Positions 9,756-17,708 of a stretch of DNA of 32,471 bases are shown here, piece after piece; within the stretch, counting starts at the first letter, position 1; each line of letters opens with the position of its first letter. The DNA is taken from the NCBI GenBank assembly GCA_965370315.1, contig CBDUTO010000041.1, forward strand, positions 1 through 32,471, given 5' to 3'. The stretch is from 1-14-2-50-31-20 sp965370315. Its GTDB lineage: Bacteria > Bacteroidota > Ignavibacteria > Ignavibacteriales > Melioribacteraceae. Both the position numbers and the translations under genes were made by a program. Under the pieces are notes generated by a model that made no database searches, was not told the DNA's origin, and saw nothing but the letters and a program-made list of their open reading frames with translations.

Positions 9756-12248
9756 ATGAAATATTTATTTAACAGATTTAGAACTCTACCATTAACAATA
9801 CTATTTTATTTTGTTGCAATAGTTATGTGTGGTCAGAATCTTAGTTTAAAAGCAATTGGAGATTTTGACCAAGGTTTTAGAGTTGGGATTTTTAATGATA
9901 GTAAATTATTGATTAATAATAGTGAAGAATTTTCACTCCAAATGTATAATCTTGATATGAGTATAGATGCAAATATACCTCATTGGACTGGGAACGAATG
10001 GACGGGCAATAAAAAGATTATTACCTTAAAAAGAGACTCTTACATTAAAGAGTTTGAAGTAAATTTATCTGTTACTGTTACATACCAGATTATAAATTCA
10101 AACGTAATAAAAAAAACAGTTGAGCTTTTTCAACCCAATATGCCAAACTTGTATTATATATTAAAAGAAACAACAAGACCAGCAGAGAAGCCAAAACGGT
10201 ATGTTACATTTGAATACGATAATTTTCCAGGAGGATTTGTACATGAAATATTTCCTGCAGTTGGTTTTATCGCAAATGATAACAATGTAGTTGGTTTGTT
10301 AACTGATGCAGGTTATAAAAATCAGTTTACAAGAAATACTCGAAGACGGCTTCTACGCGGAGGTGGGTTTGTAGGTATGCGTAGATTACCAGATGTTAAT
10401 TTATTTTCAGTAGTCAGTTTATCTGAAAGAGAAAAAAACAATGATTATATAAAACAAACATTTGGTGAAATGTACAACCTTGATTCCGGAAAAGAAACAG
10501 TATTAAATATTCTAAGTACTTATCAAAAAGAAGGAAATGCAGAGATATATGTAGAGAAAGATTTAATATCTATAGCTGGTGAAAATGGAAGTAGAGCAGG
10601 CATTGAATTTATTACACCATTTGAAGATCAAAAAATATACACAATTTCTTTTTTGTGTAAAGGAAATACAGGCGTTGCAGTAAAGCTATTTAGAATGAAA
10701 GATGGGGTAAAAAAACTTGAGCTTGAACACGGAGTAAAGTACATCGATAATTTCAAAACAGTTGAAAACAAGTGGACTCAATTTAAAGGAAGTATTTTAG
10801 TCCCTTATATCGAGAATGATTCTGTTTCAATGTTTATTGGAACACAGTCTGGAAAAAAATGCGAACTCCAAATTAAAGACTTAAAGATTAGTGAGCATCA
10901 ACCTCAGCAAGAACCATACAATGTCCTTCCTCTCGGCAAAAAAGTTGAAAAAATCACTTATGTTTTTGTTGAACCTTGGAAGTCGCACCAACAATTTATG
11001 ATATCTTCACAATCACGTTTGGCTGAAGGGAAGAAGTTTAAAGGTTCGCTCATTGAAAAGATGTTGTATGCAAATTTACAAATGCATACTTGGATTACTG
11101 ATACAAAAGATTTTACCCCACTAAATGTGCCAAATATGAATTATGCTCCTGATATGTATAATAGAGATACATTTTTTTCAATTATTTCTACCTATAATAA
11201 AAAGTTAAACCTTTCAATCTGGGAACAATGGGGAAAAACACAAACACCTAAAGGTGCAATAGGTACTATAATTACTCCTCTAATTGGATCAACAGAAGCA
11301 AAAGACAATGAGGCTACTATTCAATGGTTAATTTGGGCTATGCTTAACAAACGGCGTTTCAATGCTAACCTTCCTGTGGAGAAAATTCAACATGCAGTTG
11401 ATTATGTACTAAACGAATTTGATATGGATAGAGATGGCATATGCAAATCACATTTTTCAATGAGCCAAGTAGATATTGTCGATTTTAAACCAAAGACTGA
11501 TAGACTAGGAGTTAATCAGGGTATGCTTGCTATTGCATTACGTACAATAAAAGAGCTAGGTTTCGATATTTCGGAAACATATATTGAAAAAGCTGAAGAA
11601 GAATACCGAAATTTTTATGATTCAGAAAGGAAACATATGTTGTTCGATAGAAATTTTCCTGATATTATCAGTTTTACAGATCTCGAACCAGATTTTTTTT
11701 CTCTGTGGTTATTTAATAGACCATTGTTAACTGATGAAATAGTAAAAAATCACTTAAATCAAATGCCCATTTTAAACAAGGTTTCCAACTCACCTCATCC
11801 TGAATATGGTACAACTGCACCAATATGTGTAAGGTTAACTAATGATGTCAAGAAGTTTTCTTATCTTTCACCAGATTATCAGCCTTTTGAAGAGTTTGGA
11901 GAAATTAATTACGCCGATGGAAAAAGAGATGGATTTTATTACAACGGTGGGAGTTGGTTCAGATCAGAATATTGTGCATACGTTGTAGGATTAAGGCATG
12001 GCTGGAAAAAAGCAAAAATCCTGATGGAGAATAGAGTGTGGGCAGAGATTTATCTTAATCCTAAATGGCCATTCAGCAAAGAATTTATCCCAACAAAATG
12101 GAATTCATTAAATGAATGGTGGGTATCAACTAGAGGATTATGTTGGAATGTATTTATTTTAATGGCAAATGAAGTAGCAGGTACACGTACCCCTGATATG
12201 GATCCTGATTACAATAATAGTTATACAACAGAAATGAATTTAAAGTGA
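9756..12248 (+). CDS. Exported six-hairpin glycosidase-like protein with inserted CBM-like beta domain
   Basis: An 830-residue protein with an N-terminal signal (hydrophobic residues about 12-26, VAIVMCGQ). Residues about 28-420 are rich in beta strands and include a jelly-roll-like stretch (about 255-385) that resembles a carbohydrate-binding module. Residues about 430-830 appear to be an (alpha/alpha)6 barrel: MYNRDTFFSI contains Asp471 in a context reminiscent of glycogen-debranching and GH63/GH37-type enzymes, followed by DRDGICKSHFS, and WFRSEYCAYVVGLRHGW near the end. No family can be named with certainty. It follows the T9SS-targeted protein after 59 bases and precedes the ABC ATPase by 19, so it likely trims the glycan in the periplasm before or after uptake. 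Export and operon membership are clear; activity is inferred. Confidence 0.72.
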   Translation: MKYLFNRFRTLPLTILFYFVAIVMCGQNLSLKAIGDFDQGFRVGIFNDSKLLINNSEEFSLQMYNLDMSIDANIPHWTGNEWTGNKKIITLKRDSYIKEFEVNLSVTVTYQIINSNVIKKTVELFQPNMPNLYYILKETTRPAEKPKRYVTFEYDNFPGGFVHEIFPAVGFIANDNNVVGLLTDAGYKNQFTRNTRRRLLRGGGFVGMRRLPDVNLFSVVSLSEREKNNDYIKQTFGEMYNLDSGKETVLNILSTYQKEGNAEIYVEKDLISIAGENGSRAGIEFITPFEDQKIYTISFLCKGNTGVAVKLFRMKDGVKKLELEHGVKYIDNFKTVENKWTQFKGSILVPYIENDSVSMFIGTQSGKKCELQIKDLKISEHQPQQEPYNVLPLGKKVEKITYVFVEPWKSHQQFMISSQSRLAEGKKFKGSLIEKMLYANLQMHTWITDTKDFTPLNVPNMNYAPDMYNRDTFFSIISTYNKKLNLSIWEQWGKTQTPKGAIGTIITPLIGSTEAKDNEATIQWLIWAMLNKRRFNANLPVEKIQHAVDYVLNEFDMDRDGICKSHFSMSQVDIVDFKPKTDRLGVNQGMLAIALRTIKELGFDISETYIEKAEEEYRNFYDSERKHMLFDRNFPDIISFTDLEPDFFSLWLFNRPLLTDEIVKNHLNQMPILNKVSNSPHPEYGTTAPICVRLTNDVKKFSYLSPDYQPFEEFGEINYADGKRDGFYYNGGSWFRSEYCAYVVGLRHGWKKAKILMENRVWAEIYLNPKWPFSKEFIPTKWNSLNEWWVSTRGLCWNVFILMANEVAGTRTPDMDPDYNNSYTTEMNLK

Positions 12249-12267
12249 AAAACATAAAGGTAAATAT

Positions 12268-13362
12268 ATGTCGGATGTAAGTTTGGTAAAGATCTCAAAA
12301 AGTTATGATGAAAAGAACTTTGCAGTTAAAGATGTAAATATTGAAATAAAGGATAAAGAATTTGTGGTGCTAGTTGGACCTTCAGGATGCGGTAAATCAA
12401 CTACTTTGAGAATGGTTGCGGGATTAGAAGAGATAACAAATGGTGATCTATATATCGATGGTGAAAAGGTGAATGATAAAATGCCTAAAGATCGTGATAT
12501 TGCTATGGTATTTCAAAACTATGCTTTATACCCTCATATGACAGTTTTTGATAATTTGGCTTTTGGACTTAAACTTAGAAAAATAAGTAAAGAAGAAATA
12601 AAGAAGAGAGTTGAGGAAGCCGCAGAAATTCTTGACATTCAAGATCTTCTTCAACGCAAACCTAAAGCGTTATCTGGTGGACAGAGACAACGCGTCGCAG
12701 TTGGGAGAGCAATTGTTAGAAAACCAAAAGTATTTCTGTTTGATGAACCACTTAGTAATTTAGATGCTAAACTTAGAGTTCAGATGAGAACCGAAATTGC
12801 AAAATTACACAAACGTCTCGAGGCAACTATTATTTATGTTACGCACGATCAGACTGAAGCTATGACAATGGGGGATAGAATTGTTGTTATGAAAGATGGA
12901 TTTATTCAACAAATTGATAAACCCATTGATGTTTACAATATGCCAAACAACAAATTTGTAGCTAGTTTTATTGGAAGTCCGTCTATGAATTTTATTGAAG
13001 GGAATATTAATATAGAGTCAGATAATATTTTTACTAGTTTTAAAGAAGATTTAACAATTAAGTTTGATACTGAAGTTTTAGAAAAGTTAAAAAAGAGTAA
13101 TGTAAATAAATTGATACTTGGAATTAGACCAGAAATAATAGAGGTTTGTTCTAAGGAAGATGTGACTTATGATATCAAAACTGAACTAGAGGTTGTCGAA
13201 ACCATGGGTAATGAATTATTCATATATTTTCAATTAGATAAAGTCCAATTTGTAGGTCGTGTACCAACTGTACACAATCTATCGGTTGGAGATAAAATAA
13301 ATCTCAAACTGGATAAATCTAAAATTAAATTTTTCGACCTTTTAACAGGTGATGTAATTTAA
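12268..13362 (+). CDS. Sugar ABC transporter ATP-binding protein, MalK/UgpC/MsmX type
   Basis: The 364-residue protein has all ATPase elements: Walker A GPSGCGKST at residues 37-45, Q-loop in MVFQNYALYPHM, signature LSGGQ at 135-139, Walker B VFLFDEP with D-loop SNLDAKLR, and the H-loop VTHDQTEA. The C-terminal third (about 240-364) is the regulatory beta domain (TOBE) typical of carbohydrate-uptake CUT1 ATPases, with LGIRPEII and the GDKINLKLDKSK segment. It energises import of oligosaccharides at the cytoplasmic face. No permease or binding protein lies within the window, so the partners must be upstream of the edge or elsewhere; MsmX-like ATPases often serve several importers. An AAAGG-like ribosome binding site precedes the ATG. 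Confidence 0.95.
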   Translation: MSDVSLVKISKSYDEKNFAVKDVNIEIKDKEFVVLVGPSGCGKSTTLRMVAGLEEITNGDLYIDGEKVNDKMPKDRDIAMVFQNYALYPHMTVFDNLAFGLKLRKISKEEIKKRVEEAAEILDIQDLLQRKPKALSGGQRQRVAVGRAIVRKPKVFLFDEPLSNLDAKLRVQMRTEIAKLHKRLEATIIYVTHDQTEAMTMGDRIVVMKDGFIQQIDKPIDVYNMPNNKFVASFIGSPSMNFIEGNINIESDNIFTSFKEDLTIKFDTEVLEKLKKSNVNKLILGIRPEIIEVCSKEDVTYDIKTELEVVETMGNELFIYFQLDKVQFVGRVPTVHNLSVGDKINLKLDKSKIKFFDLLTGDVI

Positions 13363-13443
13363 TAATTTTGACCAAAATTCAACACTAGTTGGGTTAATAA
13401 AAACAATTAAATATCCGCAAAAGAGCTATTTATTCAAATCAAA

Positions 13444-14937
13444 TTGGAAACAGTTTATACAAATAAATATCGACCCCATTTCCATTTTACTCCACTAAAA
13501 AATTGGATGAATGATCCAAATGGATTGGTTTTATATAAAGGGGTGTATCATTTGTTTTATCAACACAATCCCTTCGAAAACAAATGGGGGCATATGAGTT
13601 GGGGACATGCTGTTAGCAAGGACCTAATTCATTGGAAACACTTACCTGTTGCAATTCAAGAAGACGAAACAGATATGATATTTTCCGGATCAGTTGTTGT
13701 TGATTGGAGAAACACTACTGGATTGGGCGATGGTCAATCTGCTCCACTAATTGCAATATACACGGGACATCGAAAAATAGACGGTCAACAATATCAATGC
13801 TTAGCTTATTCATTAGATAAAGGTCTAACATGGAATAAATATAAGAATAATCCTTTAATCGATATTGGATCTAAAAATTTTCGTGATCCAAAAGTATTTT
13901 GGTATGAGAAAGATAAACAATGGATTATGGTGGTTGCTTTATCTGAAGAAAGAAAAATAAGTATATATAGTTCAGCTAACCTTTTGAATTGGAAACATCG
14001 TAGCAATTTTTGTTCATCGAATCATAATAATGAAGGCATCTGGGAATGCCCCGATTTATTTCCACTAAAACTTAATGATAGAAGGACAAAATGGATTTTA
14101 ACATTAAGTATAATTAAAGGAGGTATTGCTGGAGGTTCGGGTATGATCTATTTTATCGGTGATTTTAATGGCGAATCATTTTGTGAAAACAGTAATGTTA
14201 AACAAACTCGTAATTGGATTGATTACGGTTCAGATTTTTACGCAGCAGTTTCGTATTCAGATATCCCAAGTAAGGATGGGCGAAGAATTTGGTTCGGTTG
14301 GATGAACAATTGGGATTATGCCGATAAGGCTCCTACATCACCTTGGCGAGGAATGTTGTCTATCCCAAGAGAAATATCTCTGAAATCTATTGATAAAAGT
14401 ATTAAATTAATTCAAAAACCAATATCGGAATTAAAGAGTTTACGTAAAAGGAAATTGACTTTTGAAAAAATATCGATTACAGAAGTAAATAATAAATTAT
14501 TAGCATCTAATAATATTAGATCACCTTTTGAATTGTTGGTTGAATTTGAACCGAACAATTCAACATGTTTTGGTGTGATAATTAAAAATAAGATAGGTGA
14601 GGAAATACGTTGCGGTTATAGAAAGGATAGATCAATAGTTTATCTTGATAGATCTAAATCTGGAGAAAGTGAATTTTTTGATAAATCTCAGGTAAATCAT
14701 TCAGCACCAGTTATGTTAAAGGATGGGAAACTGACACTTCATCTTTTTATTGATTCTTCATCAATTGAACTATTTTGCAATGATGGTGAAGTTGTATTTT
14801 CGGATTTAATATACCCGAATAAGGAAATTGGTTTAGTTGAGTTTTTTTCTGATTCAAATTCTTTCAGAATAAATTTCTTACATATTTGGGAATTAAATAA
14901 AATCTTCAGTAATCATTCTGAGAGTGAATTATTATGA
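13444..14937 (+). CDS. Glycoside hydrolase family 32 (fructosidase/levanase/sucrose hydrolase type)
   Basis: The 497-residue protein shows the GH32 catalytic triad: nucleophile Asp24 in WMNDPNG, transition-state stabiliser Asp148 in FRDPK and acid/base Glu201 in WECPDLF. The N-terminal five-bladed propeller is followed from about residue 330 by a beta-sandwich ending in SIELFCNDGEVVFSDLIYP. It hydrolyses beta-fructosyl bonds in sucrose or fructans. There is no ATG near the expected start. The frame opens at 13411 and the first usable codon that leaves a normal GH32 N-terminus is TTG at 13444, with only a distant AAAGAG upstream, so the true start is uncertain. No signal peptide is seen, which suggests cytoplasmic action on imported sugars. 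It is the one non-mannoside enzyme of the locus and its membership of the operon is plausible (81-base gap) but unproven. Confidence 0.93.
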   Translation: METVYTNKYRPHFHFTPLKNWMNDPNGLVLYKGVYHLFYQHNPFENKWGHMSWGHAVSKDLIHWKHLPVAIQEDETDMIFSGSVVVDWRNTTGLGDGQSAPLIAIYTGHRKIDGQQYQCLAYSLDKGLTWNKYKNNPLIDIGSKNFRDPKVFWYEKDKQWIMVVALSEERKISIYSSANLLNWKHRSNFCSSNHNNEGIWECPDLFPLKLNDRRTKWILTLSIIKGGIAGGSGMIYFIGDFNGESFCENSNVKQTRNWIDYGSDFYAAVSYSDIPSKDGRRIWFGWMNNWDYADKAPTSPWRGMLSIPREISLKSIDKSIKLIQKPISELKSLRKRKLTFEKISITEVNNKLLASNNIRSPFELLVEFEPNNSTCFGVIIKNKIGEEIRCGYRKDRSIVYLDRSKSGESEFFDKSQVNHSAPVMLKDGKLTLHLFIDSSSIELFCNDGEVVFSDLIYPNKEIGLVEFFSDSNSFRINFLHIWELNKIFSNHSESELL

Positions 14938-15001
14938 ATTACTCACTAAAAAAAAGTGTTTATTCAAAACTTGCCCTAAAAGACTTACTCAAAAGTGGTT
15001 C

Positions 15002-15078
15002 ATGTCATTTCCATTGAGATAGAATTCTCTAAATTAAAGCGAATACAGAAGATTCTTATGTCGCTTCACTTCTCAGAT
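15002..15078. repeat. Degenerate copy of the TGTCATT-ended palindromic repeat
   Basis: The stretch opens with ATGTCATTTCC and carries AGAATTCTC, then GAAGATTCTTATGTCGCTTC, which resembles the right half of the repeats at 20501 and 27902. The right terminal AATGACA is lost. It lies between the ends of the convergent GH32 and sucC genes. The rest of the 186-base gap shows nothing else recognisable. Confidence 0.35.
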
Positions 15079-15123
15079 TAACATTTTATTTGCTTTTGAG
15101 TCAGTCTCTTTTTCTTGGAACAG

Positions 15124-16287
15124 CTACTGTGCTAAAACAGCAGTAACTTTTTCGGCTGCTTCTTTTAATGTACCAGCAACTTCAAAGTTCATTTTAGATT
15201 TATTCAATAATACTTTCGCTTCTTCAGCATTTGTTCCATCAAGTCTAATAATAATAGGAATTTCAACTTTCTCCTCTTTCACTGCATCAATAACACCTTG
15301 AGCAACACGGTCACATCTTACAATTCCACCAAAGATATTTATTAAAATAGCTTTTACTTTCGGATCGGTAAGAATAATTTTAAATCCAGCAGCAACTGTT
15401 TCTTTATTTGCAGTACCACCAACATCAAGGAAATTTGCAGGATCGCCACCAGCAAGTTTAATGATATCCATTGTTGCCATAGCAAGACCAGCACCATTAA
15501 CCATACAGCCAACATTACCATCTAATTTTATATAGTTCAAATTATATTTTGAGGCTTCAACTTCTAACGCATCTTCTTCATCTAAATCACGATAAGCCAA
15601 AATGTCTTTGTGCTTATACATTGCGTTGTCATCAAAATTCATTTTTGCATCCAATGCCATTACGTCACCTTCTTTTGTAACAACCAAAGGATTTATTTCA
15701 ACAATTGATGCATCTGTTTCATCAAAAACTTTGTAAAGTCTAAGTAAAAACTTTACTGCATTTTTAAACTGAATTCCTTCAAGTCCTAATCCAAAAGCTA
15801 AAGCTCTTGCTTGATATCCTTGCAAACCAACTGATGGATCAACGGATTCCTTAATAATTTTTTCTGGAGATTCAGCAGCAACTTTTTCAATTTCCATTCC
15901 ACCTTCGGTAGAAACCATTACTGTATATTTTGAAGAAGCACGGTCAAGTGTAATTCCAACGTAGAATTCTTTTTCGATGTTTACACCTTGCTCAACAAGC
16001 AGGCGTTTAACTTCTTTTCCTTCTGGTCCAGTTTGATGTGTAACTAAGTTCATTCCAAGAATTTGTTTTGCATATTTACGAACTTCTTGAATTCCTTTCG
16101 CAACTTTTACACCGCCACCTAATCCACGTCCACCAGCATGAATTTGAGCTTTAACAACCCTAATTTTACCACCAATTTCTTTTGCAGCAGCTACAGCTTC
16201 TTCAACTGTATATGCAACCATACCATTTGGCACAGGAACATTGTACTTTCTTAAAATTTCTTTTGCTTGATATTCGTGAATTTTCAT
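15124..16287 (-). CDS. sucC: Succinyl-CoA ligase (ADP-forming) subunit beta
   Basis: The 387-residue protein has the usual SucC length and layout. An N-terminal ATP-grasp domain starts MKIHEYQAKEILRKYNVPVP and has the KAQIHAGGRGLGGGVK nucleotide-binding block, followed by VEINPL and ALDAKMNFDDNA metal-binding segments. The C-terminal ligase-CoA domain has GCMVNGAGLAMATMD, DVGGTA and NIFGGIVRCD. It works with SucD in the TCA cycle to convert succinyl-CoA, ADP and phosphate to succinate, CoA and ATP. The alpha subunit gene is not adjacent in this window, so sucC is separated from sucD here. The gene is convergent with the glycan operon and divergent from purM. Start ATG is preceded by AAAGG on the minus strand. 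Confidence 0.97.
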   Translation of the reverse strand: MKIHEYQAKEILRKYNVPVPNGMVAYTVEEAVAAAKEIGGKIRVVKAQIHAGGRGLGGGVKVAKGIQEVRKYAKQILGMNLVTHQTGPEGKEVKRLLVEQGVNIEKEFYVGITLDRASSKYTVMVSTEGGMEIEKVAAESPEKIIKESVDPSVGLQGYQARALAFGLGLEGIQFKNAVKFLLRLYKVFDETDASIVEINPLVVTKEGDVMALDAKMNFDDNAMYKHKDILAYRDLDEEDALEVEASKYNLNYIKLDGNVGCMVNGAGLAMATMDIIKLAGGDPANFLDVGGTANKETVAAGFKIILTDPKVKAILINIFGGIVRCDRVAQGVIDAVKEEKVEIPIIIRLDGTNAEEAKVLLNKSKMNFEVAGTLKEAAEKVTAVLAQ

Positions 16288-16438
16288 AACAACCTTTAAA
16301 GTTATTTATAATCTAAAATGTTTTTTTTCAACTAATAAAATTATTCCATTTTGCTATAATAAGCAATCCAATTAATATTATTTCTTGAAAAATTGTGAAG
16401 TATTTGGCTCAATTGTAGAAATAAATATTATGAAATCT

Positions 16439-16447
16439 GTATCTTTG
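16439..16447 (+). promoter_or_regulatory. Possible Bacteroidota-type -7 promoter element upstream of purM
   Basis: GTATCTTTG matches the TAnnTTTG -7 consensus of Bacteroidota housekeeping promoters and lies 33 bases before the purM ATG. A matching -33 TTTG at the usual spacing was not found, so this rests on one element. The rest of the 193-base divergent gap between sucC and purM shows nothing further that I can support. Confidence 0.4.
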
Positions 16448-16480
16448 GGAATTATAAAAAATAAATTATTGGAATTATAA

Positions 16481-17476
16481 ATGAGCATATCCTATAAAGA
16501 TTCTGGCGTAGATATTAAAGCTGGCGAAGAGACTGTTGATAAGATTAAAGAGATTGTAAAATCAACATTTAACAAAAATGTTCTCTCTGGAATTGGTCAC
16601 TTTGGTGCATTCTACGAGATGGATTTTAAGAAATATGAAAATCCAGTTCTCGTATCAAGTGTAGATGGAGTTGGCACAAAATTAAAAGTTGCTTTCTTGA
16701 TGGATAAGCACGACACAGTTGGACAAGATTTAGTAAATCATTGCGTAAATGATATTGCGGTTGGTGGAGCAATTCCACAGTACTTTATGGACTATATGGC
16801 ATTTGGTAAACTTGACCCCAAAGTAGCTGAAGATATTATGGAAGGATTTGGCAAAGCGTGTCGTGAAAATGGAGTTGCACTCATTGGTGGCGAAACTGCT
16901 GAAATGCCTGGAATTTATGCTGAAGAAGAATATGATATGTCGGGTACAATTGTTGGCATAATTGAAAAATCAAAAATTCTTAATGGTGATAAAGTTAAAG
17001 CTGGCGATATTCTTATTGGATTTCCATCAACAGGATTGCATACAAATGGATACTCACTTGCAAGAAAAGTTTTGTTCGACAAATACTCTGTTCACGATAA
17101 ACCAGAAGGATTAGAAAACAGTATTGGCGAAGAATTGCTTCAAGTTCATAAATCGTATTTGAATTTGATTCAGACAATTATTGAGAAAATGGATGTCCAT
17201 GCATTCTCACATATTACGGGTGGTGGAATTACAGGCAACACAATGCGAGTTGTTCCAGACGGATTAAGTTTGAACATTGACTGGAATGCGTGGGAACTAC
17301 CTCCAATATTTAAACTAATTCAAAATACTGGAAAGATCTCGGATGATGAGATGCGAGTAGCATTTAACATTGGAGTTGGAATGATTGCAATTGTTGATAA
17401 AGAAGATGTTGAAAAATTAAAATCAATTGCTAATGAATTGAATGAAAAATGTTTTGTAATGGGAAGAGTTGAGTAA
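16481..17476 (+). CDS. purM: Phosphoribosylformylglycinamidine cyclo-ligase (AIR synthetase)
   Basis: The 331-residue product begins SISYKDSGVDIKAGEETVDKI, the standard PurM opening. It contains the AIRS N-terminal domain with LVSSVDGVGTKLK and HCVNDIAVGGA-type nucleotide-binding segments, ALIGGETAEMPG, then the C-terminal domain with GFPSTGLHTNGYSLAR and HITGGGITGN. It catalyses the ATP-dependent ring closure of FGAM to 5-aminoimidazole ribonucleotide, the fifth step of purine synthesis in the cytoplasm. Length is slightly shorter than the E. coli protein (about 345), which is normal. No other purine gene is adjacent. Two palindromic repeats follow the stop. Confidence 0.97.
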   Translation: MSISYKDSGVDIKAGEETVDKIKEIVKSTFNKNVLSGIGHFGAFYEMDFKKYENPVLVSSVDGVGTKLKVAFLMDKHDTVGQDLVNHCVNDIAVGGAIPQYFMDYMAFGKLDPKVAEDIMEGFGKACRENGVALIGGETAEMPGIYAEEEYDMSGTIVGIIEKSKILNGDKVKAGDILIGFPSTGLHTNGYSLARKVLFDKYSVHDKPEGLENSIGEELLQVHKSYLNLIQTIIEKMDVHAFSHITGGGITGNTMRVVPDGLSLNIDWNAWELPPIFKLIQNTGKISDDEMRVAFNIGVGMIAIVDKEDVEKLKSIANELNEKCFVMGRVE

Positions 17477-17483
17477 TAACAAA

Positions 17484-17583
17484 GTCATTGCGAGCATTTT
17501 TTTTTGCGAAGCAATCTGACAAATTATTTTCACTTTTACAGATTGCCACGTCGTCCACAAAATATTGGACTCCTCGCAAAGAC
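17484..17583. repeat. Palindromic intergenic repeat, GTCATTGCGAG family, inverted copy
   Basis: The element begins GTCATTGCGAG and ends CTCGCAAAGAC, inverted arms with one mismatch. Inside it has GAAGCAATCTG and CAGATTGCCACGTCGTCC, which match the repeats at 25698 and 27774 read on the other strand. It lies eight bases after the purM stop and could fold into a long hairpin in the mRNA, perhaps acting in termination or mRNA stability. Confidence 0.85.
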
Positions 17584-17601
17584 GATTTTTGGAAATAAAC
17601 G

Positions 17602-17672
17602 GTCATTCCCGAAAGTTTTTATCGGGAATCTCATTCTATGAAAGATTCCCACTGGAAGCATGTGGGAATGAC
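17602..17672. repeat. Palindromic intergenic repeat, GTCATTCCC variant
   Basis: Arms GTCATTCCC (17602-17610) and GGGAATGAC (17664-17672) are perfect inverted repeats, and an inner pair GGGAATC (17634-17640) / GATTCCC (17644-17650) nests within. It is a sequence variant of the same general plan as the other elements and sits 18 bases after the previous one in the purM-tatD gap. Confidence 0.8.
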
Positions 17673-17708
17673 ACAAACTGATTAAAAATATAATTATAGA
17701 AAGCAACT

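Noticed and set aside
15124..16287. ATP-grasp domain of sucC as a partner of the ATP-grasp protein at 31481
   Set aside because: The minus-strand gene is plainly succinyl-CoA ligase beta subunit with all its own motifs and is unrelated in function.
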